DNA of 55,943 bases from NORP181 sp047623555. Lineage in GTDB: Bacteria > Pseudomonadota > Alphaproteobacteria > Rhodobacterales > Rhodobacteraceae. The DNA lies in assembly GCA_047623555.1 (NCBI GenBank), contig JBLHMP010000016.1, positions 1-55,943 on the forward strand, written 5' to 3'. A program made the position numbers and the translations under genes. Positions 36,373 to 44,781 of the stretch are shown here, in pieces. The notes under the pieces were generated by a model. The model searched no databases and was not told the DNA's origin. It worked only from the letters and a program-made list of their open reading frames with translations. Within the stretch, counting starts at the first letter, position 1. Every line of letters begins with the position of its first letter.

Positions 36373-37036
36373 TTATCTGTTGCGATTACCGCGCCCCAAG
36401 GCCCGGCTCATCTGTGCTGCAATCTGCCCTTGCGAGCGGCGAAAACTCTGCGCATCAGGTGTTGTGATATTCATCACCACATTGACACTGCCCCCCCCCT
36501 CCAGAGCTACGCACGCCCAGCTTGCCATCCGCCCCCCGCGTCAGCGGCATAATCGCCTCTGGCCCGGCTTCGCCCATCAGGCCCATGCCCCCGCGCATCG
36601 GGAAATTTGTTGGCCCCGAAATCACGCCGCCATTGGCAAATGGCATCACCCGGCCCTGGCTAAAACTGCCACCATTGGCAAACGGCAATATCCCTTCGAC
36701 GATGGATCCGATGCCCTGCGCCAGAAAACCACCAACCTGATTGGTGATCGGCTTGATCGCCGCCGAATACGTCGTCTGGATCATTGATCGCGCCACCGTT
36801 TCAAGAGCGTCCGACAGCTTCATGCCGTCAAAGACCACACCATCAAACGCCCGGCGCAGCCCCTTGGACAGCCCCCGCTCTAACGTCGCAACGTCCTTGC
36901 CGGTCTCGGCCAAAGCCGCCCGCACACGCTGCAATTCACTGTCAAAACCCGCCGCCATATTGGCCGCCGCCCCAAGGCTATCGCCCAAATCCTCGGCGGT
37001 ATCATTCAGGTCCGCCATTGACTCCCGTTCCGTCAT
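36373..37036 (-). pseudogene. g11: GTA tape-measure protein (g11), with a 1-bp frameshift in a run of nine G
   Basis: The main frame reads from ATG 37036 (AGGAG just upstream; GTG 37039 also in frame) through a helical body (LGAAANMAAGFDSELQRVRAALAETG) and a glycine-rich hydrophobic part (VGGFLAQGIGSIVEGILPFANGG) and closes at 36455 with a stray tail QCQCGDEYHNT. The minus-strand run G9 (36491-36499) is followed in the +1 frame by SVNVVMNITTPDAQSF and MSRALGRGNRNR, ending at 36373. The rejoined protein has about 220 residues, near the usual g11 length. So one G too many is present: mutation, slippage site or sequencing error. Overlaps g10.1. Confidence 0.85.
36491..36499 (-). repeat. Run of nine G inside g11
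   Basis: Nine C on the plus strand. Such runs change length by slippage, and the frame on either side of it fits only with eight (or eleven) bases. Confidence 0.9.
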
Positions 37037-37232
37037 CACTCTCTCCTAAAACCTTGTCCGGATAGGCCGCCAACAAGGCATCCAACCCGGTCCGTGACAT
37101 TGGGCCCGTTCCCGCACCCTGCCCTAGCATCAGCCGCAATTCCGCCGGGGTCAGGCCCCAGAACACGTCCGGCGTCAGCCCCAATCCCCGCATCCCGGCC
37201 CGCATCAATGCGGGCCAGTCAAATTCATTCAC
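37002..37232 (-). CDS. GTA tail assembly chaperone (g10.1), phage_TAC type
   Basis: 76 residues from GTG 37232. DWPALMRAGMRGLGLTPDVFWGLTPAELRLMLG is the typical phage tail assembly chaperone (DUF2376-like) core. Its 4-bp overlap with the stop of g10 and 35-bp overlap with the start of g11 keep the three genes translationally coupled. Such proteins help set tape-measure and tail-tube ratios during assembly. Confidence 0.9.
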   Translation of the reverse strand: MNEFDWPALMRAGMRGLGLTPDVFWGLTPAELRLMLGQGAGTGPMSRTGLDALLAAYPDKVLGESDDGTGVNGGPE

Positions 37233-37543
37233 GTCTCACCAGGCAACATGAACGCCCGTGCCAGCAACTCTGCCGCCACTCGCGCCGCAGCCATTGGCCC
37301 GCCAGCAATGTCGGCATTGGCCAGATCAACACCGCCACCGCCACCGCCACGCACCCCGGCCACAATCAACGCCAGCACATCGCGCGATGAGAACACGCCG
37401 CCCTCAAACCGCTGCACCAGCTCGACCAGTGATCCAACTTCAAGCGCCTGTTCCAACTCGGCCAACGCACCTAGCGTCAGCTTCAGCACCCGCTGCTGCC
37501 CATCGATGACCAACGTCACCTCTCCCGTCCACGGATTGGCCAT
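37229..37543 (-). CDS. g10: GTA gp10-type tail protein (g10)
   Basis: 104 residues from ATG 37543; the longer upstream frame is not coding. NPWTGEVTLVIDGQQRVLKLTLGALAELE and the glycine-rich loop VRGGGGGGVDLA are characteristic of GTA gp10. Role in tail assembly is inferred from position between major tail protein and tape measure. Confidence 0.9.
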   Translation of the reverse strand: MANPWTGEVTLVIDGQQRVLKLTLGALAELEQALEVGSLVELVQRFEGGVFSSRDVLALIVAGVRGGGGGGVDLANADIAGGPMAAARVAAELLARAFMLPGET

Positions 37544-37547
37544 CAGA

Positions 37548-37961
37548 TCAAAGCGCCGTAAAAACCAGCGCCCCGGCGCTTGCCATCGACATCTCATACG
37601 TGGCCTCGCCATTATGGCTGCCCGCATACTCAAGAGAGGTCACCTGAAACGCCCCCTCAACAATGCCAAAATCCGGGATAACCACCTGAAAATCGGGCGT
37701 TTCACCGTCAAAAAACAACTGCCGCGCCCGTTCATCCGTGCCCGCATCGCGAAACACACCCGACCCGGAAATCGAGGCTGATTTAACCCCGGCCCCTGAC
37801 AGTAATTCACGCCATCCGCCCTGACTCTCTAGGCTGGTCACATCAACGCTTTCGGAATTGAAACTGACCCTTGTGGCCCGCAACCCCGCAATGGTTTCAA
37901 ACTGACCACTGCCATTCATGTCCACTTTGACCAACAGGTCTTTGCCGTTCTGAGCACCCAT
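37548..37961 (-). CDS. g9: GTA major tail protein (g9)
   Basis: 137 residues from ATG 37961 (GGAGAG 6 nt upstream). It starts MGAQNGKDLLVKVDMNGSG and includes SFNSESVDVTSLESQGGWRELLSGAG, the TP901-like tail tube fold, and ENDS with a beta-strand EMSMASAGALVFTAL. It polymerises into the tail tube. The gene is 4 nt before g10's ATG. Confidence 0.93.
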   Translation of the reverse strand: MGAQNGKDLLVKVDMNGSGQFETIAGLRATRVSFNSESVDVTSLESQGGWRELLSGAGVKSASISGSGVFRDAGTDERARQLFFDGETPDFQVVIPDFGIVEGAFQVTSLEYAGSHNGEATYEMSMASAGALVFTAL

Positions 37962-37994
37962 AACGTCTCTCCAATGCTTGATTACCAAATAGAA

Positions 37995-38408
37995 TTAATT
38001 GTCTTCCATTCGCGCACGAAACCGCAGATCAATGCGCCTGATGTGCCCGGCTGTGCCACTACGCCGCGCACTGGCTCTCTCGAACCACAGCCCGACAACA
38101 CGGCCCCGGTTCAAAACCAGATCCGCCTCTTCCAACGCATCCGTAATCGCCGCGGCCACCTCTTTGGCCGCCGCAAAACCGGCGGTTTGCGTCATCACAC
38201 TGACGGTAAAACGATGCACCGCTCCGGGGCCGCTTTTGTCAGAACTGTCGCGCACATCTTCGGGTCCAAGGCTCACATAGGTGGTGGCCACATCCCCCGC
38301 CGGAACCCCGTCATAGATCGCAGCCCCCACCAGACCACTCACCCCCGCATCCGCCAGCAAATGCTGATAGACCGCACTCTGCAAAGCTGCCGCCATACCA
38401 CAACTCAT
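37995..38408 (-). CDS. g8: GTA tail completion/terminator protein (g8), DUF3168
   Basis: 137 residues. ALQSAVYQHLLADAGVSGLVG and IYDGVPAGDVATTYVSLGPEDVRDSSDKSG are the DUF3168 core, with a loop AHIRRIDLRFRARMEDN at the end. Completes the tail tube at the head side. It overlaps g7 by 4 bp. Confidence 0.93.
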   Translation of the reverse strand: MSCGMAAALQSAVYQHLLADAGVSGLVGAAIYDGVPAGDVATTYVSLGPEDVRDSSDKSGPGAVHRFTVSVMTQTAGFAAAKEVAAAITDALEEADLVLNRGRVVGLWFERASARRSGTAGHIRRIDLRFRARMEDN

Positions 38409-38743
38409 GCCGCCACCTCCTCAGTTGCAAAGCAGGTCAGATACCGCCCCTCAGGGTCACGCTCGGCCACCGCCTGTATGACAAACTCCCGGTCGCCCTC
38501 GCGGAACCGCTGTTCCGGCTTGGGTCGCCCGGTCGATGCGTACAACGCCCCCCGCACAACGATGCGATACGCCACCGACGACACCAAAACCCCGGCCTCG
38601 GCCCGCTCGCGTCCTGTGCGGGCAGATACTTCGGCCCACAGCGACCCGAGCGCGGTCCAGGTCTCGGAAAACCCACCCGAGCCATCGGCCACCCGTATCG
38701 GGGTTTCCAACACCAGACGCCGGTTCAGTTGCGGCGCATTCAT
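38405..38743 (-). CDS. g7: GTA head-tail adaptor (g7)
   Basis: 112 residues from ATG 38743; the frame upstream of it overlaps g6 and is not used. RLVLETPIRVADGSGGFSETWTALGSLWAEVSARTGRERAEAG is the phage head-tail joining core (HK97 gp10-like). It overlaps both neighbours by 4 bp. Confidence 0.93.
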   Translation of the reverse strand: MNAPQLNRRLVLETPIRVADGSGGFSETWTALGSLWAEVSARTGRERAEAGVLVSSVAYRIVVRGALYASTGRPKPEQRFREGDREFVIQAVAERDPEGRYLTCFATEEVAA

Positions 38744-39339
38744 TGCCCCACCCCAAACGAAATCCGCACAGTGCGATAGCGCTGGATCAGGCTGGTCACG
38801 CCAAACGGCATACAACCATCGCCCAGCTTGGTTTCATGGCGGTATTCATAGTAGTGCGCCGCCAGCATCAGCACCGCTTGCCCCAAATCCGCAGGCAACC
38901 CGCCCCAATCACTGGCAAATCCCGCATCAAAACTAATCCGCACTTCGCCGCCCGTCGCCACATTCGGCAACCAGGCGCCAACCGGGCGCAATCTGGGCCG
39001 CTGACTGTCCGCCTCAAGGCGATACAGCCCATCGACCAGCACCGTTTCAACGCCCAGCGCATCCACCAGCGTCACCTGTGCCAGATCCGTCACCGGAGCC
39101 ACCGGCAACACCTGCCCGGCGCGATCCCGCCAGCCCGTTAATATCCAGCTGAACCCACGTTCAATCAGCACCTTGCCGGTGCGTGCTTCAATCGCTGCAA
39201 TTGCAGCCCGCAAAAACCCCTTGAGAACCTCGTCCTGCAGACTGTCTTCGCCAAACCCGGTTCCCAGCCGCAAATGCGCCTTGAACGGGTCCACCGGTAA
39301 GGCTGCATCGGGTACGGTGGTCTCTTCGATCAACATCAT
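38740..39339 (-). CDS. g6: GTA head-tail connector (g6)
   Basis: 199 residues from ATG 39339 (GGAG 7 nt upstream). FKAHLRLGTGFGEDSLQDEVLKGFLRAAIAAIEARTGKVLI is the helical start of gp6-like connectors (HK97 gp6 family), followed by a beta part and MLAAHYYEYRHET. It bridges portal and tail. It is 171 bp after the capsid gene, a gap with a hairpin. Confidence 0.93.
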   Translation of the reverse strand: MMLIEETTVPDAALPVDPFKAHLRLGTGFGEDSLQDEVLKGFLRAAIAAIEARTGKVLIERGFSWILTGWRDRAGQVLPVAPVTDLAQVTLVDALGVETVLVDGLYRLEADSQRPRLRPVGAWLPNVATGGEVRISFDAGFASDWGGLPADLGQAVLMLAAHYYEYRHETKLGDGCMPFGVTSLIQRYRTVRISFGVGQ

Positions 39340-39471
39340 TACTTCACTCCACAGCTCGGGCCACACCGGGCCAACTTCAGTGCTAAAAACGGACGCGTCC
39401 CGCCCCACGTTGCTCGGACGGAGGGGAGCAGCTAGACAACATGAGGGGTCTCACCCGACACGCGCCCGCCA

Positions 39472-39497
39472 CAGGACCGATCCAAAAACCGGTCCTG
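39472..39497 (-). terminator. Hairpin after the capsid gene
   Basis: CAGGACCG (39472-39479) pairs with CGGTCCTG (39490-39497). There is no U-run on the minus strand, so it should mainly protect the 3' end of the capsid message or slow transcription, giving more capsid than connector. Confidence 0.5.
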
Positions 39498-39510
39498 CAT
39501 CGCCGCCGTT

Positions 39511-40695
39511 TTAGGCCGCGAATTTCAGCAGCTTGATGGCTGCAAAGTCGGACACATCACCGCCAACACGCTTGGTCGCGTAGAACAAAATATGTGGCTT
39601 GGCGCTGAACGGGTCGCGCAGAACGCGCAGATCAGGACGTTCGGCAATGGTATAACCGGCGTTGAAATCGCCAAAGGCAATCGCCAGCGACCCACTCGAA
39701 ATGTCAGGCATGTCCTCACAGATCAGCACCGAATACCCCATCAGACGTGCAGGCTCACCCGCAACCAGGCTATCCGCCCACATAAAACGGCCATCGGCAT
39801 CTTTCAGTTTGCGCACACGACCCGCGGTCTTGGAATTCATCACAAACGTGGCGTTGGCGCGATACCTTGCCCCCAATGCGTAAACCAGATCAACAATCGC
39901 ATCAGCCTGATCCACAGCGGCGAAATCGCCAACCGCACCGGTGTTGATGTGACCCAACTCGCCCCAAACCTCGGTGCCATTGTCAGCCGTGGTGTAGGTC
40001 AGAAAACCGGTGGGCTTGTCGATACCGTCACCAGAGACAAATGCGCCGGCTTCAGCGCGGGCAAACTTGTCGGCAATACGCGATGCCAACCAGCCTTCGA
40101 TGTCAAACGCGCTATCATCCAGCAAACGCTGCGATGCTTTTGGCAACGCGCTCAACTCGTGCAGCGGAATGGTGATGCGATCAATCTGCGGCGTACCGGT
40201 TTCGGTCGCGCTGGCCGTTTCCGTCGCCCAACCGGCCCCAATATCGGTGTGATCAATCAACACGTCATACGACGTCGCCTCAACATGAACCACCGACGCA
40301 ATCGAACGAATAGACGCGGTCGATTTCAGCACCGACTGAACGGTTTCTGATGTCAGCGGATCAACCAGATAGCCGCCATCGCTGTTCACAGCTGTCGACA
40401 TCGACTTGCTGTCCAACTCCAGCCCGCGCAGGCCATCATCATCCCCCGACCGCAGATAGGCGTTGAACGCTTTCTGGTGTGGGGCTTCCATGTCAGAGGC
40501 CGCAAGATGCGGACGTGCCGCAATGGTAGATTTTCGGTTCATCATGGTCAGTCGCTCTTCTGTTTGGTTAAGTTTGGTCTGCATGTCGTCTTGAAAGCCT
40601 TTGAAGTCGCTCACAAAGCTGGCCATCGCCTGCTTGACTTCTTGAACCGGGGACAAACCTTCCCCGGCCCGAGCCTTGATCTCGGTCTTGCTCAT
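39511..40695 (-). CDS. g5: GTA major capsid protein (g5), HK97 fold
   Basis: 394 residues from ATG 40695 (AAGGA 9 nt upstream). The N-terminal ~100 residues are a helical, charged delta domain (QEVKQAMASFVSDFKGFQDDMQTKLNQTEERL), removed by the protease. The shell domain starts near SMSTAVNSDGGYLVDPLTSETVQSVLKSTASIRSIASVV and includes HELSALPKASQRLLDD and the conserved GDFNAGYTIAERPDLRVLRDPFS. It makes the particle shell that carries host DNA. Confidence 0.97.
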   Translation of the reverse strand: MSKTEIKARAGEGLSPVQEVKQAMASFVSDFKGFQDDMQTKLNQTEERLTMMNRKSTIAARPHLAASDMEAPHQKAFNAYLRSGDDDGLRGLELDSKSMSTAVNSDGGYLVDPLTSETVQSVLKSTASIRSIASVVHVEATSYDVLIDHTDIGAGWATETASATETGTPQIDRITIPLHELSALPKASQRLLDDSAFDIEGWLASRIADKFARAEAGAFVSGDGIDKPTGFLTYTTADNGTEVWGELGHINTGAVGDFAAVDQADAIVDLVYALGARYRANATFVMNSKTAGRVRKLKDADGRFMWADSLVAGEPARLMGYSVLICEDMPDISSGSLAIAFGDFNAGYTIAERPDLRVLRDPFSAKPHILFYATKRVGGDVSDFAAIKLLKFAA

Positions 40696-40712
40696 CAGCA
40701 AAGTCCTTATTT

Positions 40713-40804
40713 GAAGCGCTTCGAGTTTGAGTTGAGACACGACTTGAACTCGAAGCGCGCGAAACATCGAAGTGTCGTGGACGCTTCGATAAATTGTCGA
40801 AGCG
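40713..40804 (-). promoter_or_regulatory. Cluster of TTCGA/AAGCG dyads before the capsid gene
   Basis: GCGCTTCGAGTT (40716-40727) and AACTCGAAGCGC (40747-40758) form a perfect 12-bp dyad; CGCTTCGA/TCGAAGCG (40782-40804) another; GAAGCGCTTC (40713-40722) is itself a palindrome. All lie within 115 bp of the capsid ATG, in the only sizeable gap (135 bp) between g4 and g5. May be an mRNA stem or operator; role unknown. Confidence 0.5.
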
Positions 40805-40830
40805 CTTTAAGGGGGTGAATTAGGCGCGAA

Positions 40831-41376
40831 TTACCGGCGCGCCAACTCCAGCCGCGCCCCATCCAGGACCGCCGCCAAGTCACGCAGGATATCGTCGATT
40901 TCAGGGGCTTCCCCCTTCGCCTCTACTCGCGCGCTGGAAAGCATCGGAAAGGTCACCAGAGACACCTCCCAAAGCTCCAGTTCCGTCAAGAGCCGCTGGC
41001 CCTTGTCATTCTTGCAGGCCTTGGTGGTGCGATAGCCAATAGACAAACCGTCAATCGCCCCCGCCCCAATCAAAGCTGCCGCCTCGCGCCCCTTCTGGGT
41101 GCTGTCCAGCAACCGCCCCTTGACCCAGAGACCACGCTCATCTTCACGCACCTCGTCCCAGACGCCAATCGGTTGCGCCGGATCATGTTGCCACAACATC
41201 TTGACCCGTTGACCCGCGGCCTTCAGCCGGGCAATCGACGCCGCATAGGCACCCTTTTGCACGATGTCACCGCCCTGATCGGCCTGCCCAAACAGACTGG
41301 CATAGCCTTCGATCAACGACTCGTCACTGACCACCAGCCCCTCGCCAAATCGCGCGAATTTATGTTCCAAGTCCAT
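40831..41376 (-). CDS. g4: GTA prohead protease (g4), HK97 family
   Basis: 181 residues from ATG 41376 (GAGGAG 7 nt upstream). VVSDESLIEGYASLFGQADQGGDIVQKGAYA, VKMLWQHDPAQPIGVWDEVREDERGLWVKG and GLSIGYRTTKA (with the catalytic Ser) are typical of S78 proteases; the His is in QHDPAQPIG. It trims the capsid N-terminus. It lies 62 bp after g3.5. Confidence 0.95.
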   Translation of the reverse strand: MDLEHKFARFGEGLVVSDESLIEGYASLFGQADQGGDIVQKGAYAASIARLKAAGQRVKMLWQHDPAQPIGVWDEVREDERGLWVKGRLLDSTQKGREAAALIGAGAIDGLSIGYRTTKACKNDKGQRLLTELELWEVSLVTFPMLSSARVEAKGEAPEIDDILRDLAAVLDGARLELARR

Positions 41377-41412
41377 CGCCACACTCCTCAATTTCAAACT
41401 TCCACTCGACCG

Positions 41413-41440
41413 ATTGCGCGGGCCTTATTGCGCGGGCCTT
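41413..41440. repeat. 14-bp tandem duplication between g4 and g3.5
   Basis: ATTGCGCGGGCCTT is present twice in a row and the repeat is followed by ATTGCGCTG. The right copy ends in the g3.5 stop codon. Confidence 0.8.
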
Positions 41441-41663
41441 ATTGCGCTGACGCCACAAACGACTGCACCGCTTGCGCCAAGATCACCGCAGCCACCCCGT
41501 AAACCGTCAACCAAAGCCGTTTTTCCAGCCGCTCCAGCACCTCTTCCAACCGGTCCAGCCGCTTATTCAGATTGTCATGGTGGATCTGGCTCACCCGCTC
41601 ATGCGCGGCTAGCCTCAATCCCGGCGCGCACTCAAACGGCTCATAGGCAAAACGATCAGCCAT
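41439..41663 (-). CDS. GTA head formation protein (g3.5, rcc01685-like)
   Basis: 74 residues. A short lead (FAYEPFECAPGLRLAAHERVSQIHHDNLNKRLDRLEEVLERLEKR) forms a helical, coiled-coil region, and a hydrophobic end (WLTVYGVAAVILAQAVQSFVAS) acts as a membrane or shell-associated segment. Size, order between portal and protease, and layout match the RcGTA g3.5 protein, which helps head formation. Overlaps the portal gene by 8 bp. Confidence 0.85.
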   Translation of the reverse strand: MADRFAYEPFECAPGLRLAAHERVSQIHHDNLNKRLDRLEEVLERLEKRLWLTVYGVAAVILAQAVQSFVASAQ

Positions 41664-42840
41664 CAGATGCGGCCTCTTGCAACACTGGCAATCCCAAAAT
41701 CGCCCGCTTCTCCGCGTCGCTTAAAAACGCCGCCCCAGCAACCCGTGACCATTGCGCATCCCGCTCTGCCGCCAGCGCTGGCACCTGATCCAAATCGGGC
41801 TTCAACTCCACCGCCTCGCCAGTGAACCGACCCAGCCACTCGGACAACGACGCCGCCACCCTTGTGGCCAACGGCACCACCGTCAGACGATAAAACGCCC
41901 GATTGGCCTCTTGGTAATTGGAGTGCGTGGCATCGCCCTGAATACCCAGCAACATCGGCGGCACCCCAAAGGCCAACGCAATCTCGCGCGCCGCCGACTC
42001 TTTGGTCTTCTGAAACTCCATATCGCTGGGCGAGAACCCCATGGGTTTCCAATCAAGCCCGCCTTCCAGCAACATCGGTCGCCCGGCGTTCCTCGCACCC
42101 TGATGGAAATTCTCGATCTCCTCAGACAACCGCCGAAACTGATCATCGGCCATGCCCGACTGCCCTTCGCCCTTCCACACCAGCGCCCCACTTGGCCTGG
42201 CCGCATTATCCAGCAACGATTTTGACCATCGCGACGCGCTATTATGCACATCCACCGCCATCGCCGCCGCCTGCATTGGCGAAAACCCGTAATGATCATC
42301 CTGTGGATGGAACGTCTTGATATGACAGATCGGCGACACCTCGCCCGCGGCACTAAACCGATGCTTGCGCGCCCCCACAGCGTATTCATACGCCACCGGC
42401 CAACCATCGCTGCCGGGAACAACCCGCATCCGGTCCGAGCGCAACACATGCAGCTCCAACGGCAGCGCCTCATCCCCACTCACCGCCTCAACATAGGCGT
42501 TCCCAGTCAACAGCAACTGCGCAAACAGCGCCTCCATCAACTCGGCCCGCCCCTGCGCCCCATTCGGGCGCTGCACCAGTGACAACAACGGATGCGTATC
42601 ATACCGTTGCAACTTATCCTGCAACACCAACGGCAACGCCGCCGCCGCCTCGGCAATCAACTTTACCAACCGAAACCCAACCGGATTACCCAGAAACCCG
42701 GTCCGGCTCAGCGACACAGTGTCCCTCGGGCTCCACGCCACCCGACCACCGCTTTGGTATGCCACAACCGGACCCGTCGCGCTTGCCTTCTGCTCTGGAA
42801 CTGTTGCTTTCGCCCCACGACGCAAGAAATCAAAACCCAT
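41656..42840 (-). CDS. g3: GTA portal protein (g3)
   Basis: 394 residues from ATG 42840 (TAGGAG 8 nt upstream). LIAEAAAALPLVLQDKLQRYDTHPLLSLVQRPNGAQGRAELMEALFAQLLLTGNAYVEAVSG is the classic HK97-family portal opening, then LDWKPMGFSPSDMEFQKTKESAAREIALAFGVPPMLLGIQGDATHSNYQEANRAFYRLTVVP. It forms the ring at the head vertex through which DNA passes. Confidence 0.96.
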   Translation of the reverse strand: MGFDFLRRGAKATVPEQKASATGPVVAYQSGGRVAWSPRDTVSLSRTGFLGNPVGFRLVKLIAEAAAALPLVLQDKLQRYDTHPLLSLVQRPNGAQGRAELMEALFAQLLLTGNAYVEAVSGDEALPLELHVLRSDRMRVVPGSDGWPVAYEYAVGARKHRFSAAGEVSPICHIKTFHPQDDHYGFSPMQAAAMAVDVHNSASRWSKSLLDNAARPSGALVWKGEGQSGMADDQFRRLSEEIENFHQGARNAGRPMLLEGGLDWKPMGFSPSDMEFQKTKESAAREIALAFGVPPMLLGIQGDATHSNYQEANRAFYRLTVVPLATRVAASLSEWLGRFTGEAVELKPDLDQVPALAAERDAQWSRVAGAAFLSDAEKRAILGLPVLQEAASDG

Positions 42841-43050
42841 CCCCGACACTCCTACATGTTCACCCGGATCGCCCTGTTGGCGCCCTACTCGGCCTGTTGA
42901 AAACAATTTGTCTTAAATTTACAAACAATCCGCAAACCCACCGTGCGCACCCTCCCACCTCTCGAATAGAACACATAACCTACTGTTTATTATGATAAAA
43001 AATACCAAAACGCTACAGGGCGGCCCAAAACTTCCGCCTCAAACCAAACA

Positions 43051-44421
43051 TCACAACGTCCGTATCCGCGGCCGTCGCCATTGCGCTGCAGGCGCAATCA
43101 TCAGCTCATGCAACGCCCAGACCAACGCATCCACCCGGTCGGGCGACCCTTGCCCCTCAAACCCGCGCGCCGTCATCAAAACCATCTGCTCCTCAAGCGC
43201 CCCAAGACCCGCAACATGACGCACACGCCCCTGCTCATACAAAGCCGCCACCGGCTCGGCCCGCGCCACCTTGCCCCTGGCCGCATGCACACCTTTGTAC
43301 GGAACCAGCGGGTCCACCTGACGCAACACCTCCTCAACCAACTGACCGCCCTGATTAACCTCCGCCACCAACCGCTCGGCGTCATATTCATCCATCGCCG
43401 CAATCGCCGCCTTGGCCCACCCCGCAGGGCCCATCCCCTGAACCGTGCAATCCGCCAAAACATAGGCCTGCCAATCCTGCGGCGGCCCCTGCAACACAGC
43501 CCCCACAACCACAATCCCGCAGGCATCCGCTTTATCCCCCGAACTCACTGACGGATCCAAAGCCACCACAATCCGGTCCAACGCCGGGGCCTGCGCCACC
43601 CGCACCCCCTCCAACATCTCCCCGGTCCAAAGCGCCCCTTCGGCATCCGCCATCAACACGCCATCCAACTCTTGCCGCCCCAACCGCGTCCCGGCATAAC
43701 GTGTGCGCACCTCTTCCAGAAAACTCGCCGCCAAATTCGCCCGGTTCGCCTCGGTCGGCGCATGGGTCAAAACCGTCGACGGCGACGCCAGCAACTCCTT
43801 AAGAACCCCAACATTGCGCGGCGTCGTCGTCACGCAAACCCTCGGGTCATCGCCAAGCCGCAATGCAAACTGCAACATATCCCAGGTCTCACCCGCCTTC
43901 TTCCACTTGGCCAACTCATCGACCCAGGCCCCATCAAACTGCGGCCCCCTTAACCCCTCAGGGTCAAACGCCGAAAACGCCTGCGCCTCGGCGCCGTTGG
44001 GCCAGATCAGCTTACGTTCCGTGGCTTTCCATTTGGGACGACGATCCGGCGGCGAGCAGGCCAAAATCCCGCTATCACCAAAAATCATCACGTCCCGCAC
44101 CTGATCAAACGTCTCCCCAATCAACGCCACCCGCCGCGCCCGACCAGCGTCCAGTGGCCGCGCGCCCTCAACCTGCGACCGAACCCAGTCGGCCCCGGCG
44201 CGGGTTTTACCGGCGCCACGCCCGCCCAAAATAACCCACGACCGCCAATCGCCCGAGGGTGGCAATTGATGCGGCATCGCCCAGAATTCAAAAAGGAAAG
44301 GGAGGGCACAAAGCCCCCCCTCCCCAATCTCACTTAGAAACGTCTCGCGCGTTGCTGCATCTGCGCAAGCGAGCCAATTGGCACCCGATTCTAACCCGGG
44401 CATGTTCAAGGTCGAGGGCAT
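43051..44421 (-). CDS. g2: GTA large terminase (g2)
   Basis: 456 residues from ATG 44421 (AAGGGGG a few nt upstream). The motor has Walker A GGRGAGKTRAG (~67), Walker B FDGAWVDELAKW (~155) and TTTPRN motif III; the nuclease has acidic blocks VVALDPSVSSGDKADACG (~285) and SPDRVDALVWAL (~435). It packs DNA into GTA heads, headful, without phage-like sequence specificity. Overlaps the end of g1 by 92 bp in another frame. Confidence 0.95.
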   Translation of the reverse strand: MPSTLNMPGLESGANWLACADAATRETFLSEIGEGGLCALPFLFEFWAMPHQLPPSGDWRSWVILGGRGAGKTRAGADWVRSQVEGARPLDAGRARRVALIGETFDQVRDVMIFGDSGILACSPPDRRPKWKATERKLIWPNGAEAQAFSAFDPEGLRGPQFDGAWVDELAKWKKAGETWDMLQFALRLGDDPRVCVTTTPRNVGVLKELLASPSTVLTHAPTEANRANLAASFLEEVRTRYAGTRLGRQELDGVLMADAEGALWTGEMLEGVRVAQAPALDRIVVALDPSVSSGDKADACGIVVVGAVLQGPPQDWQAYVLADCTVQGMGPAGWAKAAIAAMDEYDAERLVAEVNQGGQLVEEVLRQVDPLVPYKGVHAARGKVARAEPVAALYEQGRVRHVAGLGALEEQMVLMTARGFEGQGSPDRVDALVWALHELMIAPAAQWRRPRIRTL

Positions 44422-44674
44422 AGCCCCCTTGAACAACTCCGGTTTGCCTGTTGTGTAACTCGACAAGATTTGCCTCCACTTTCTGACATGTCCTGACCAG
44501 ACCATCGGCCTGTGCCAGACGTTTCGCTCCGTCCACTAAATCCGCATCCTCCCCGGCTTCGATCTGTTGCTTCAAATCTTGCGCTTTTTTCCGCACATCG
44601 CGGATCGAGTCTTCGATGGAATGCAACAATGCTTCCATGTTCGAGACTCGTTCTTCCGGGGTAATCAAAATCAT
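44330..44674 (-). CDS. g1: GTA small terminase (g1)
   Basis: 114 residues from ATG 44674 (GAGG 11 nt upstream). A helical coiled-coil stretch (NMEALLHSIEDSIRDVRKKAQDLKQQIEAG) and a helical second part (KRLAQADGLVRTCQKVEANLVELHNRQTG) match the RcGTA gp1 size (near 107-114 aa) and position. The same frame is open back to GTG 44758, which also has a ribosome site (GGAG, 6 nt) but would put the hairpin at 44724-44755 inside the coding region. It is first in the cluster. Confidence 0.85.
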   Translation of the reverse strand: MILITPEERVSNMEALLHSIEDSIRDVRKKAQDLKQQIEAGEDADLVDGAKRLAQADGLVRTCQKVEANLVELHNRQTGVVQGGYALDLEHARVRIGCQLARLRRCSNARDVSK

Positions 44675-44723
44675 GTTGTCGGTGACCTCATGCGTAAGTG
44701 ATCCCCGCACGACAGAAACAAAA

Positions 44724-44755
44724 AACGACCGACAGGACAAAATCCCGCGGTCGTT
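44724..44755 (-). terminator. Terminator-like hairpin in the GTA leader (possible attenuator)
   Basis: On the minus strand AACGACCG pairs with CGGTCGTT, with GGA/TCC as a second, inner stem and TTTTTT spanning the end of the right arm. It lies directly downstream of the likely GTA promoter and 50 nt upstream of the preferred g1 start. It also starts right after a possible GTG start (44758), so translation of that frame would open it. Confidence 0.7.
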
Positions 44756-44781
44756 CACTTACTTCTCCTAGCCTGACACAA

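Noticed and set aside
30627..36552. Many plus-strand frames across the GTA cluster
   Set aside because: They are low-complexity Pro/Arg/His-rich shadows of the real minus-strand genes and have no domains.
37295..37370. Glycine-rich run in g10 as a possible slippage site
   Set aside because: The reading frame is intact on both sides and the codons are mixed, not a homopolymer.
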